A stretch of DNA of 64,000 nt from an uncultured Chlamydiae bacterium (GTDB lineage Bacteria > Chlamydiota > Chlamydiia > Chlamydiales > SM23-39), in NCBI GenBank assembly GCA_903893545.1, contig CAITMJ010000018.1, positions 124,001 through 188,000 on the forward strand. The letters run 5' to 3'. A model generated the notes under the pieces. That model made no database searches, was not told where the DNA came from, and was given only the letters and a program-made list of their open reading frames with translations. The position numbers were made by a program, and so were the translations under genes. Below are positions 8,843-17,066 of this stretch, one piece after another; the first letter of the stretch is position 1; each line of letters starts with the position of its first letter.

Positions 8843-9571
8843 ATGTTTCCAACTAATTCTTTGGCTACCATCTTTCCAGACTCAGGTCTATCGGAGAGCT
8901 CCAGGAACAGTATTTCTTCAAATCGGTCTTCATCATTGGCTTCAGGCTCTAAACCGGAAAGCTTTGAAGCTAGCCGCTGGGCCCTAAAACCCATCGACGA
9001 GAACGACAACAACACTCTTCAAAAAATAGAAGATCTCCAACGGATGGACGTTACTCGTTTAACCGATTGCTTAGCCAAACAAGTATTCGAGGATTTTCGT
9101 TCTCTCATTTCAAAGAATTCTCCGCTTCCCGCTGAAAAAAAGATTTGTGGCCGAGTGTACTTTATCCATCGGTATGAATCGGGGAAGATTCATGACGATT
9201 TGTTTGGAAAAGCCATGGAAGAAACCAGGTTTTCATTACTTCGCTTCAATGACGAACTCCGCTCTTCTAGAGGGGATGTCGAGGAAAAAATCTATGTAAA
9301 AATCCAAAGAAAATTTTTATTCAAAATAGAACGACTCATCGACAACTGGCTTGAAAAAGAATCGCTTACAGATAAAATTTCTCCAACCATTATTTTTGAA
9401 AACTACTCTCGTATACTCTCTGAAGGGAAAACGATGCTGCACGTAGAGGCCTATGTATGCGAAGAAGAACCTCAAAAAAAAACCCAAAAAGAAGCTGAAA
9501 CAGACCCCCAAAAAGACGACGTTTCTTGCTTTTCATGCTTGAGTTCTGCTATAAAAAGACCCCCTTTTTAA
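8843..9571 (+). CDS. Lineage-specific protein, paralogue B of a tandem pair
   Basis: 242 residues, homologous along its core to the gene at 7929: RMDVTRLTDCLAKQVFEDF, GRVYFIHRYESGK.HDDLFGKAM, LRFNDELRSS, VEEKIYVKIQRKFLFKI, DKISPTIIFENYSRILSEG and PQKDDVSCFSCL line up block by block. The Ser-rich N-terminus is shorter than in paralogue A. The C-terminal linker has gained a Lys/Glu-rich stretch encoded by an A9 run (9474-9482) that is prone to slippage. Function unknown; a secreted effector is possible given the neighbouring translocon genes. Confidence 0.7.
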   Translation: MFPTNSLATIFPDSGLSESSRNSISSNRSSSLASGSKPESFEASRWALKPIDENDNNTLQKIEDLQRMDVTRLTDCLAKQVFEDFRSLISKNSPLPAEKKICGRVYFIHRYESGKIHDDLFGKAMEETRFSLLRFNDELRSSRGDVEEKIYVKIQRKFLFKIERLIDNWLEKESLTDKISPTIIFENYSRILSEGKTMLHVEAYVCEEEPQKKTQKEAETDPQKDDVSCFSCLSSAIKRPPF

Positions 9572-9585
9572 TTTTTTAGGCAGTT

Positions 9586-10233
9586 ATGAGCGCTCTTCCT
9601 ATCTCTTTTCATCAAAACCTTATTTATTTATGCAATGCACCCGATGAAGCAACATTTGAAAAGAGGATAAACGACCGCGTTGCCCGTACTGAGGGCGTGG
9701 CCCTGCAAACTCTGACCTTACTCAAACAGCTCAAGACTAACTACGAAAGAACTCTCTTTCTCAATGTGTTCAAAAAAGCGATGCCTGTGCTCCTGAATCT
9801 CAAGATCGACTATGATGAAGATCTAGTTGCCATTCTCAAAATACTCAATGACATGACACCCAACAAGCTTACAATGGCGCTGCCCTTGCTTCAAACCCTC
9901 AAAAATAACAGCAGCCCAATGGTTGCCTTTCTCGAAAAATTCCAGGACACTGCTTCTAATGCGATTGAGAAAGTGACTCAATTGCTTGAGATTCAGGACG
10001 ATGGCTATGAGAGAGCCGTTATTCTCGACGAATGCAGCGATATCCCTTTTGACGTGCTCGACAAAGCGATGCCTTTACTCTTAAATATCAAGATTGTGGA
10101 ATGCCAGAAATCTCTTTTCCGGCTTCTCAGAAGCTTTCCTCCCGATTCCCTGGATGCTATACTCACCTATCTCAATTTCCAAACAACTGCGATAAACCTT
10201 TGCTGCCCAACTCAAAACGAGTTTGCCAAATAA
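9586..10233 (+). CDS. Helical hypothetical protein with internal repeat
   Basis: 215 residues, Leu-rich and probably all-helical. A segment of ~40 residues occurs twice, 96 residues apart: KKAMPVLLNLKIDYDEDLVA... at ~63 and DKAMPLLLNIKIVECQKSLF... at ~159, each followed by a helix ending in a proline/leucine motif. It starts 14 bases after paralogue B and probably shares its transcript. No signal peptide or membrane segment is visible. I do not recognise it; HEAT-like packing is a guess. Confidence 0.65.
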   Translation: MSALPISFHQNLIYLCNAPDEATFEKRINDRVARTEGVALQTLTLLKQLKTNYERTLFLNVFKKAMPVLLNLKIDYDEDLVAILKILNDMTPNKLTMALPLLQTLKNNSSPMVAFLEKFQDTASNAIEKVTQLLEIQDDGYERAVILDECSDIPFDVLDKAMPLLLNIKIVECQKSLFRLLRSFPPDSLDAILTYLNFQTTAINLCCPTQNEFAK

Positions 10234-10355
10234 AATTTATCCTTGTAACATCTTCGCTGTTTTTTAGCCTAGCTGACATCAAAAAAAAGTTTAGGGCTAG
10301 CGCAATGGGCTAAATCGGCTTATACTAAGGTCGTAAATTAAAATAGAGGAAAATT
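10234..10355 (+). other. Intergenic region ahead of the translocon operon
   Basis: 122 bp without a gene. A TATACT at 10321-10326 would suit a -10 box, but no good -35 lies 16-18 bp upstream. A GAGGAAAA Shine-Dalgarno stretch precedes the ATG at 10356. The promoter may be of a non-housekeeping type; I cannot assign it. Confidence 0.35.
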
Positions 10356-10898
10356 ATGGAAATTAAATTAAACACATTAGCTAGTTCCAGTTCTGTTCAA
10401 GAAGATGTGCAAACTCCAAAAGTCAAAACATTTCCAAATCTCGCTCTTGAGATCATGAAGCTCTGCACACATACGGAAGATTTTCAAACGACCAAATTAC
10501 GCGGCTACAAAGAAAAGGCCGATGGACACGAAGAGACCATTAAATTGCTCATGGACCTATCCACTCTTTTGCCACACGCTACTTCCGATGGCACCTCTTA
10601 CGAACTAAAACCAGAAACGAAAACAAAAATCATCGCAATCAATGAACAACTCAAAGCAAAAGGGTTTGATATTTTCCCCAATACAGTTCTCAACAAGGAA
10701 CTCTCCCAAGGAGAACTCTTACGAGCGAACTCCTCGATCACCGGTTATATCGAATCCAACAAGAGAGCAACGCAGGGGCTTTTCGTCACAGACATCCCTA
10801 CCCTGACACAGTTTATGTCGATGATCAACGACGTGGCAAAAAAGATCATTGAAAGAAATGATCAATTGATAAGAAAAACCGCCCAATTGCAACACTAA
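10356..10898 (+). CDS. First gene of the type III translocon operon, hydrophilic protein
   Basis: 180 residues, soluble and mostly helical, without signal peptide or membrane helix. The N-terminus is Ser/Thr-rich (LNTLASSSSVQED), fitting an unstructured secretion signal. The C-terminal ~35 residues form an amphipathic helix (TQFMSMINDVAKKIIERNDQLIRKTAQ). It ends 2 bases before the LcrH-type chaperone gene and so belongs to the same operon. By position it could be a hydrophilic translocator or needle-tip protein, or an accessory like the small gene in the Chlamydia lcrH-copB cluster. Sequence similarity to either is not evident to me. Confidence 0.65.
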   Translation: MEIKLNTLASSSSVQEDVQTPKVKTFPNLALEIMKLCTHTEDFQTTKLRGYKEKADGHEETIKLLMDLSTLLPHATSDGTSYELKPETKTKIIAINEQLKAKGFDIFPNTVLNKELSQGELLRANSSITGYIESNKRATQGLFVTDIPTLTQFMSMINDVAKKIIERNDQLIRKTAQLQH

Positions 10899-10900
10899 TC

Positions 10901-11299
10901 ATGAACGGATGCGTACAAGAAAGCGAAGCTCTGACTCCCGATGAAAAAGAGCAGTTCTACGCGTACGCATTTTCTCAATATCAGTGTGGAAGCTTGAAAG
11001 AAGCCACCGACGCTTTTTCTGTGCTTTGTGCAAGAGAGCCTCTTGAGGCGCGCTTTTGGTTCGGCTACGGCGCTGCTCTCCAAGAAAACAAGAAGTATGA
11101 AGAGGCTCTTTACGCATGGGCGATGGCAGCTCTTCTCGATAAGAGCAATCCCTACCCCCATTTTCATGCGGCAGAGTGCGCCTTTTCGATGAACAACTTA
11201 CGCGATGCAAAATTAGCGTTAAAAGAAGCCGAGACCAGAATGGAAAAAGAACATCCTCTGCAAGAAAAAATCTCTCTTTTGAAGGAGCTTTGGAAATAA
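10901..11299 (+). CDS. lcrH: LcrH/SycD-type chaperone for type III translocators
   Basis: 132 residues of three TPR-like repeats. The diagnostic SycD/LcrH third-repeat motif is present as SNPYPHFHAAECAFSMNNL, preceded by ARFWFGYGAALQENKKYEEALYAW. These cytoplasmic class II chaperones bind the hydrophobic translocators and keep them soluble until export. The genes for the likely clients follow directly: the stop overlaps the CopB-like start as TAATG (1 nt shared). It is slightly shorter than Yersinia LcrH (168 aa) because of a short N-terminus. Chlamydia also carries LcrH genes next to copB/copD. Confidence 0.88.
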   Translation: MNGCVQESEALTPDEKEQFYAYAFSQYQCGSLKEATDAFSVLCAREPLEARFWFGYGAALQENKKYEEALYAWAMAALLDKSNPYPHFHAAECAFSMNNLRDAKLALKEAETRMEKEHPLQEKISLLKELWK

Positions 11300-12186
11300 T
11301 GCCAAGCAGAATCAGTTTTGAATCAGTTCCTGGACTATTGCCCTATGAGCCTATTGCAGCGCCTTTCCTTCCAAAAGCGCCTACCATTGCCCCTGCAGCG
11401 GCCCAAGAAACATTTGCCATCTCGCGTCCAAAACTCTCACCTCCCCAGCACTATTTTCTCACCATCCTTGCGATGCACAATAACGCAGAAGCCTCCTCTG
11501 CAAGACACCTCGACCTGATTAAAGAAACAATCCAACGCAGCTCGAATGAACTCGATCATCTCAACTTAAAAAAAGCCGAAGAAGTTCAAAAACACGCTGA
11601 AGTTGTCACAGAAGAAAAGACCTGGAGCCAGTTTAGCGCTGTGGCTGAATACTTCAGCTACGCCCTTTCCTTAGTCACTGGGACTGCGCTCGTGGCTACC
11701 GGCGTTGGTTCCGTAGCGGGATCATTTCTCATCGCAGCAGGAGGCCTTGGCCTTGCAAACCGCGTCCTAGTCGACACCAACGGCTGGAAGAACCTCTCAG
11801 CCTATTTTACCAAATCCATAGAACTACAGACGACGATCTCCCAGTGGACCTCTAGCAGCTTCTCTTTTCTATCGATGGGCTTTGGCCTCGCAGGAGGCGT
11901 CTTTGCCTTACAGTCAGGAGGGCTTCGCCTCATCGATGCAGCGCTTAGCACTGAGAAGTTCATCGAGAAATTAACCGTTATAACCGGTCTTTCCACCTCT
12001 ACCATTCATATGGGAGTGACCATTAAACAAAAACAAATCAGCAACGCTCTAGCAGTCTTGCAAAAGATTGACGGTCCCCTTTTCGAAGCGCGGCAAACCC
12101 TTTCAGAAAATAGCCAAGAGGCCAAGGCAGAAGTCAACCTCATGCAAACCATTACAAGACAAACAGTGAAAGAAGGAGAACAATAA
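11299..12186 (+). CDS. copB: CopB/YopB-like type III translocator (hydrophobic pore subunit)
   Basis: 295 residues. The N-terminal ~75 residues are Pro/Ala-rich, followed by a coiled-coil region (TIQRSSNELDHLNLKKAEEV). Two hydrophobic hairpin segments follow (about 115-155, YALSLVTGTALVATGVGSVAG, and about 190-215, FSFLSMGFGLAGGVFALQSGG). The C-terminus is again helical. This is the YopB/SctE layout: a two-helix pore former inserted in the host membrane. It is flanked by the LcrH chaperone and a CopD-like gene, each joined by a TAATG overlap, so stoichiometric translation is likely. Assignment rests on topology and context. Confidence 0.82.
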   Translation: MPSRISFESVPGLLPYEPIAAPFLPKAPTIAPAAAQETFAISRPKLSPPQHYFLTILAMHNNAEASSARHLDLIKETIQRSSNELDHLNLKKAEEVQKHAEVVTEEKTWSQFSAVAEYFSYALSLVTGTALVATGVGSVAGSFLIAAGGLGLANRVLVDTNGWKNLSAYFTKSIELQTTISQWTSSSFSFLSMGFGLAGGVFALQSGGLRLIDAALSTEKFIEKLTVITGLSTSTIHMGVTIKQKQISNALAVLQKIDGPLFEARQTLSENSQEAKAEVNLMQTITRQTVKEGEQ

Positions 12187-12803
12187 TGCACATTTCCCCC
12201 ATTGGCCCTTCGGGCACAATAAACCTCGAAACCAAATTCGAGTCTCTACCCCCAGTTGACCAAAAGACCAATGCAATCGCAACCCGCTTGATCAACTCGA
12301 TGGATCCTACTGCCCCCCCGATAAAGAAGCAAAACTTCCTCCTCCAAATCAATCAACTCGTTGCGGAGATCATGCAACTCGTATCGAGGCTCTCCGATCG
12401 GGAACGGATCAAAACAGATCTTCTGAAACAGGAATACAACGACTATAACACCGTCGTCTCAAACGCGATCATCAGCAGCGGAAACTGGAATTTCATGACC
12501 AACATGGCAGGCCTTTCCCTCCGTATCGGCTCCACAGTCGCTTTTGGCGGCAAATACATTCCAAAGAGTATTTACAAAGCCTTTGACGCCTTTGGACAAA
12601 CTTTCCCAAGTCTTGGCCAATACATGGCCACAGGCCCAGAAGCTACCCGAAGCAAAGCTTCGAGCACCATGTCGCTTCTCACCTCCGAACTGCAAAGCTC
12701 CTCTTCCAAGGGCGGAGAGAACAGCACCTGGGAAAACCAACTCATCCAAGCCCTTGCCGAGATCAAGGAATGGCTGCGAGCCTCTGCTCGCTCCAATGGA
12801 TAA
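12186..12803 (+). CDS. copD: CopD/YopD-like type III translocator (second pore subunit)
   Basis: 205 residues. The N-terminal half is helical and polar (FLLQINQLVAEIMQLVSRLSDRERIK), followed by one weakly hydrophobic glycine-rich segment (about 95-125, WNFMTNMAGLSLRIGSTVAFGG). The C-terminal helix is amphipathic (NQLIQALAEIKEWLRASARSNG). This matches YopD/SctB, the minor translocator that completes the pore with CopB. Its start overlaps the copB-like stop (TAATG). Primary-sequence similarity to Chlamydia CopD is low by eye, so the call is contextual. Confidence 0.75.
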   Translation: MHISPIGPSGTINLETKFESLPPVDQKTNAIATRLINSMDPTAPPIKKQNFLLQINQLVAEIMQLVSRLSDRERIKTDLLKQEYNDYNTVVSNAIISSGNWNFMTNMAGLSLRIGSTVAFGGKYIPKSIYKAFDAFGQTFPSLGQYMATGPEATRSKASSTMSLLTSELQSSSSKGGENSTWENQLIQALAEIKEWLRASARSNG

Positions 12804-12817
12804 TATAGGAGAACAAA

Positions 12818-13198
12818 ATGACACCTGTAATTGACTTCTTTAAAACATTAAAGGCCGACATTATAGACGTTGCAGAGCTTCACGAAGAAAATCAGCGCAT
12901 CCCCGATGGGAAAATCGCCTCCATCGCGCTCCGAATCTTCGGATCTCTTCTTGCCCTAGGCACAGCCGCTTTTTCCCTCGCAAGAGTAACAGTCCTAGGA
13001 GGCAGCGCCATGGCTGCGCTTAGTCTTCTGATTACAAGCGCTCTGCTTGCCGTTCTAGCGCATGACACAATCCAAGTAGGACTCAACATAAACGCGTCCC
13101 TTTTTGCCTGGAATAGAACTGTGGAATATACGTTCAAAGATACATTGTTCCTTTTGCCTACCATTCATCAAATCGACTCCTGTTTAGGCCTCGTCTAA
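12818..13198 (+). CDS. Inc-like membrane protein downstream of the translocon genes
   Basis: 126 residues. It starts with a polar helix (TPVIDFFKTLKADIIDVAELHEE), then a bilobed hydrophobic domain of ~60 residues: IALRIFGSLLALGTAAFSLA, a short VTVLGGS turn, and MAALSLLITSALLAVLA. A closely spaced two-helix hairpin of this size is the hallmark of chlamydial inclusion membrane proteins. It lies 14 bases after copD on the same strand and is followed by a damaged copy of itself. Export to the inclusion membrane is inference; a bacterial inner-membrane protein is the alternative. Confidence 0.65.
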   Translation: MTPVIDFFKTLKADIIDVAELHEENQRIPDGKIASIALRIFGSLLALGTAAFSLARVTVLGGSAMAALSLLITSALLAVLAHDTIQVGLNINASLFAWNRTVEYTFKDTLFLLPTIHQIDSCLGLV

Positions 13199-13216
13199 GA
13201 AAAAAAAGGAACTAAA

Positions 13217-13586
13217 ATGTCATCTGCAATCGATTTCTTTAAAACATTAAAAAATGATACCGTAACTGTTGTACAAGATTGGCGAGCTGGTAAAACAATC
13301 CAAGATGGAAAAATCGCCCTTCGGATCTCTTCTTGCCCTAGGCACAGCCGCTTCGTTCCTTACAGGAATATCAGTCCTAGAAGGCAGCACTATGGCTGCG
13401 CTCAGTCTCCTGATTAAGACTACTTTCCTTGTTACTCTAGCCCATGATATGCTCCAAATAGGACTTAATTTGAATAGTCAAAACTTTCGCAACTTAGCAC
13501 AACACGACCCTCACATTGTAAACGAAGCTGCTGTTAGCAATCTGAAATCCTGTATATATGCCAATACATGGCTTGCTTGGCAGTAA
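13217..13586 (+). pseudogene. Frameshifted copy of the Inc-like gene at 12818
   Basis: The copy begins MSSAIDFFKTLKNDTVTVVQ in frame with an ATG at 13217, matching the upstream gene. After AAAATCGCC (ending 13318) it jumps directly to CTTCGGATCTCTTCTTGCC. Relative to 12920-12936 of the intact copy, 17 bp are missing. The frame therefore shifts by two, and the first product would end shortly after ALRISSC in a wrong frame. The second frame continues the homology (FGSLLALGTAASFLTGISVLEGSTMAALSLLI...) to a stop at 13586. The C-terminal tails of the two copies differ. A sequencing error is unlikely to delete 17 bp. Confidence 0.85.
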
Positions 13587-13712
13587 GTGATTACTCCACG
13601 GCCTGAAAGTATATAACTCATTGACTCAAAACAGATTATACTAAAAAACAAAGAAATATTTTAAAATAATTCCAAATCAGCTACTCTCTGAATTAGATAA
13701 TACAGAGGTTTT

Positions 13713-14033
13713 ATGGCTCGGACTACCAAGAAGACAACCAGCAGAACTCCTAGAAGACAGTCTAGAAAGACCACAAGGACTTCTCAATCAACGAAAAGCG
13801 CAAACTCATCGAACAACAGAAAATCGGCTGAGATCAATAAAAAAGCGCAGTGGGCCGCCTATAAGGAACTCCAAGCAAAAGTCGATCGCGCTTGGGACCG
13901 CCTCCAATCAGACGTCAAAAGAAAGGCAAATCCACACGCCCTTCAACAAGACAAAAATGAGCTTCTCCTGCTACTTGGCGAATGCAACTACATGGCCCGC
14001 GAATGCATGCGCATGTCTAAGAAAAAACCCTAA
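13713..14033 (+). CDS. Small basic histone-like protein
   Basis: 106 residues. The first ~35 are almost only Arg, Lys, Ser and Thr (RTPRRQSRKTTRTSQSTKSA), like the tails of chlamydial histone H1-like proteins. The rest is a charged helical domain (AQWAAYKELQAKVDRAWDRL...LLLLLGECNYMARECMRMSKKK). A nucleoid-compacting or DNA/RNA-binding role fits the composition, and secretion as a nucleomodulin cannot be excluded. It does not match the repetitive AKKA pattern of Hc1/Hc2. The gene is monocistronic, with 126 bp of AT-rich DNA upstream. TTGACT at 13621 and TATACT at 13637 are only 10 bp apart, so no standard promoter is assigned. Confidence 0.65.
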   Translation: MARTTKKTTSRTPRRQSRKTTRTSQSTKSANSSNNRKSAEINKKAQWAAYKELQAKVDRAWDRLQSDVKRKANPHALQQDKNELLLLLGECNYMARECMRMSKKKP

Positions 14034-14067
14034 CATGTTTCGTTCCGGCCGAGTATGATAGAGAAAC

Positions 14068-16992
14068 ATGAAAAAAGCTCTCGATGCAGTCGGTCAGACC
14101 TATAAAGACTTCCTAGTCACAAAATATTCCCCTCTCCATGAACTCAAAAGTACCCTCGTCGAGCTCGTCCATGAGCCGACAGGCGCTCGCATCGTCCATA
14201 TCGCCAATGACGACCCTGAAAACCTCTTTTGCCTCTCCTTTCAGACGCTCCCTACAAGCTCCAATGGCGTAGCCCATATCCTCGAGCACACCGTTCTTTG
14301 CGGCTCGAAGAAATTCCCCGTCAAAGACCCTTTTTTCTCCATGACTCGAAGAAGCCTCAATACGTTCATGAATGCGCTGACGGGCCAAGACTTTACCTGC
14401 TATCCGGCAAGCTCCCAGGTGGAAAAAGATTTCTACAACCTCCTCGAGGTCTATCTCGATGCGGTCTTTTTTCCAGAGCTGAAGAGATTGAGCTTCCTTC
14501 AAGAGGGGCACCGCCTCCAATTTGTCGATGGGAAACTGCAATTTCAAGGCGTCGTCTATAACGAGATGAAAGGGGCGATGAACTGCAGTGAATCTAGACT
14601 CTGGCAAGCCGTTGCAAAAAGGCTTCTTCCCAACCTCCCTTACGCGTATAACTCCGGCGGAGACCCCAAAGACATCCCCTCTTTAAGCTATGAAGAGCTC
14701 CTCGAGTTCCACCAAGCGTTTTACCACCCTTCTCGGTGTCTTTTCTTCTTCTATGGAAGCTTACCCCTAAAAAAACACCTCGATTTCATCGCCCATCACG
14801 TCTTAAACAAGGCGGAGAAGACTGCGCTCCTAGATCCCCTTCCTCTTCAGCCCCGTTTTCACAGTCCTGTCAGGGCCATCGATTTTTACCCTGCAGACGC
14901 CAATGAAAACCTGGCCGATAAAACACAAATCGCCTTCGCTTGGCTCACCGCCCACCTTTCCCAGCAAAGCGATGTGTTAGCTCTTTGCCTTCTTGAGAGT
15001 ATCCTCCTTGAAAACGACGCCTCGATCCTCAAAATGGCGCTTCTAAAATCAGGGCTTTGCAAAGAAGTCGATGCATCCCTCGACATCGAAATGAGCGAAG
15101 TCCCCTTCTCTGTCGTCTGCCGAGGCTGCAATGCAGAGAGCGAAGAAGCTTTGAGAACGCTCCTTTTTAAAACTCTTCAAACGATTGCAAACGCGCCCAT
15201 CGATCCTGATCTCATTGAGGCGGCTCTTCATCAGCTCGAATTCCAGCGCACTGAAATTGCAGGAGAGGGTGGCCCCTTTGGTCTTACACTCTTTATGCGC
15301 GCAGCTCTTCTCAAACAACATGGCAATGAACCGGAACAGGCGCTTTTGATCCACAGTCTTTTTGCAGAACTTCGAGACCGGCTAAAAGACAAAGATTATC
15401 TCCCCAGCATGCTCCGAAAATACCTGCTCGACAACCGCCATTTTGTCACGCAAATCCTCCTTCCCGATCCAGAGCTTGAAAAACGGGAAAAAGCAGAAGA
15501 ACAAGAGCGATTATCGGCCATTGAAGAGCGGCTAACTCCTGAAAAAAAAGAAGCGATTTTACAAGAGAGTAAAGAGCTCTTAAAATACCAAGAAGCGGCA
15601 ATACATCAATCGCTTGACTGCCTTCCGAAGGTCACCTTAGAAGACATCCCTCCGCACCCAAAAGACTTTTCCCTGACCCATCTCAAAACAAACTATTTCG
15701 ATGTGTACCACCACGACTGCTTTACCAACAAAATCATCTATGCAGATTTGATCTTTGATCTACCTCACATCGAACTAGAAGACCTCCCCCTTCTCTCCCT
15801 TTTATCTAAGCTTTGGACAGAAGTTGGCTGCGGAGGGAAAACCTATGAAGAAACGCTCCAATTCATGCAGGCAAACATCGGGGAAATCGACGCCCACCTC
15901 GCCCTTCACGTCTCATCTCACAATCCCGACATCCTCATGCCCGCTTTTTCTCTACGCGGCAAGTCGCTCCATCGAAAAGCTGAGCCTTTTTTTCAACTCC
16001 TTTACGATCTAGCAAAAGGGCCAGACTTTTCCGATCACGCAAGAATGCGCGAGTGGCTCCTCCAACATGTGACCGAGCTCGAAGGAGATCTCTCCGGAAG
16101 CGCTCTTAACTATGCGATCCAATCCTCTCTTTCTGGCTATTCCGAAGCCTCTTTTATCTACAATCAGTGGCACGGCCTTCCCTATTACCAATTTGTCAAA
16201 CGGATCGCCAAAGATAAAAAAGGGCTTTGGATGAAGAGACTCTCTAGTCTTGCAAAAAAGCTCACCTCTGCCTCCAACCCGCACCTCGTCCTCTCGTGCG
16301 GAAAAGAAGAGCTTGCCACACTCAAAAAAGCCAACTTTTACAAGCTTGCAAAATGGACGCCCTCCGAAAGCGCTCCCCGCTGGAAGGGAAACTATCCCCT
16401 CACTGCAGTAGAATCCCAAATCCGCCTCTTCCCCTCTCCGGTTGCCTTTACCGCGCTCGGCCTTCGCACCGCCTCTTATAAAGATCCCGATGTCGCAGAG
16501 CTCATGATCTCTACCCAGCTCTTTGAAAACGTAGTCCTCCACAAAGAAGTCCGAGAAAAAGGGGGCGCCTACGGCAGCAGCGCATCGTATTCTCCGACTA
16601 CGGGCAATTATCATTTTTACTCGTATCGAGACCCTCATTTTGCCCAAACTCTAGAAACCTTCGCAAAAGCCATCGACCAAATCGGGGCCGGTCATTTTAC
16701 CCTGCAAGAGTTAGAAGAGGCAAAAATCAGCCTCATCAATGCGATGGATACTCCCGTCGTCCCCGGAGGAAGAGCGATTGTCGCCTACTCTTGGCTCCGC
16801 TCCGAGCGCACCTACGATGCGCGCCAAAAATTACGCAATGAAATCCTCTCCGCTACCAAAGAGCAAATCTCTGCAGCAGTTCTTCGCAACATCAAAAAAC
16901 ACGCCGTCGTCGTCGTCTCCTTCATGGGAGAAGACCTTGCGAAGAAAGAAGTTCGTCCCGGCATCGTCATCAAAGACCTCGACCTTGGTTAA
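14068..16992 (+). CDS. M16C zinc metalloprotease, presequence-protease (PreP) type
   Basis: 974 residues, the usual length for PreP/insulinase C-type enzymes. The inverted zinc motif HxxEH is HILEH at 70-74, with the third ligand E166 in VVYNEMKGAM. The C-terminal half carries the substrate-binding R/Y region with KEVREKGGAYGSSASY near 830. These enzymes degrade unfolded peptides of roughly 10-65 residues inside a closed chamber. No signal peptide is visible, so a cytoplasmic location is likely. htrA follows 74 bp downstream, the same pairing I recall from C. trachomatis. Gene symbol is left blank because names vary. Confidence 0.92.
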   Translation: MKKALDAVGQTYKDFLVTKYSPLHELKSTLVELVHEPTGARIVHIANDDPENLFCLSFQTLPTSSNGVAHILEHTVLCGSKKFPVKDPFFSMTRRSLNTFMNALTGQDFTCYPASSQVEKDFYNLLEVYLDAVFFPELKRLSFLQEGHRLQFVDGKLQFQGVVYNEMKGAMNCSESRLWQAVAKRLLPNLPYAYNSGGDPKDIPSLSYEELLEFHQAFYHPSRCLFFFYGSLPLKKHLDFIAHHVLNKAEKTALLDPLPLQPRFHSPVRAIDFYPADANENLADKTQIAFAWLTAHLSQQSDVLALCLLESILLENDASILKMALLKSGLCKEVDASLDIEMSEVPFSVVCRGCNAESEEALRTLLFKTLQTIANAPIDPDLIEAALHQLEFQRTEIAGEGGPFGLTLFMRAALLKQHGNEPEQALLIHSLFAELRDRLKDKDYLPSMLRKYLLDNRHFVTQILLPDPELEKREKAEEQERLSAIEERLTPEKKEAILQESKELLKYQEAAIHQSLDCLPKVTLEDIPPHPKDFSLTHLKTNYFDVYHHDCFTNKIIYADLIFDLPHIELEDLPLLSLLSKLWTEVGCGGKTYEETLQFMQANIGEIDAHLALHVSSHNPDILMPAFSLRGKSLHRKAEPFFQLLYDLAKGPDFSDHARMREWLLQHVTELEGDLSGSALNYAIQSSLSGYSEASFIYNQWHGLPYYQFVKRIAKDKKGLWMKRLSSLAKKLTSASNPHLVLSCGKEELATLKKANFYKLAKWTPSESAPRWKGNYPLTAVESQIRLFPSPVAFTALGLRTASYKDPDVAELMISTQLFENVVLHKEVREKGGAYGSSASYSPTTGNYHFYSYRDPHFAQTLETFAKAIDQIGAGHFTLQELEEAKISLINAMDTPVVPGGRAIVAYSWLRSERTYDARQKLRNEILSATKEQISAAVLRNIKKHAVVVVSFMGEDLAKKEVRPGIVIKDLDLG

Positions 16993-17010
16993 ATTTTAAT
17001 TTCTTAATTG

Positions 17011-17039
17011 TTGACGGTTCTCCTATCCTAAATTATACT
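17011..17039 (+). promoter_or_regulatory. Housekeeping-type promoter of htrA
   Basis: TTGACG at 17011-17016 and TATACT at 17034-17039 with exactly 17 bp between. Transcription would start about 20 bases before the htrA ATG at 17067, which has a strong GGAGG Shine-Dalgarno at 17057-17061. Confidence 0.8.
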
Positions 17040-17066
17040 CCAGATTGTTAATCCATCCGGAGGGCT

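Noticed and set aside
11176-11298. Longer N-terminus for the CopB-like protein
   Set aside because: It would overlap most of the chaperone's 3' end; ATG 11299 gives the usual 1-nt TAATG coupling and a sensible length.
13269-13586. A separate small gene in the second frame
   Set aside because: Its sequence continues the homology of the damaged duplicate beyond the 17-bp deletion, so it is the pseudogene's 3' part.
13621-13642. Promoter TTGACT...TATACT ahead of the histone-like gene
   Set aside because: The spacer is only 10 bp, too short for a housekeeping promoter.
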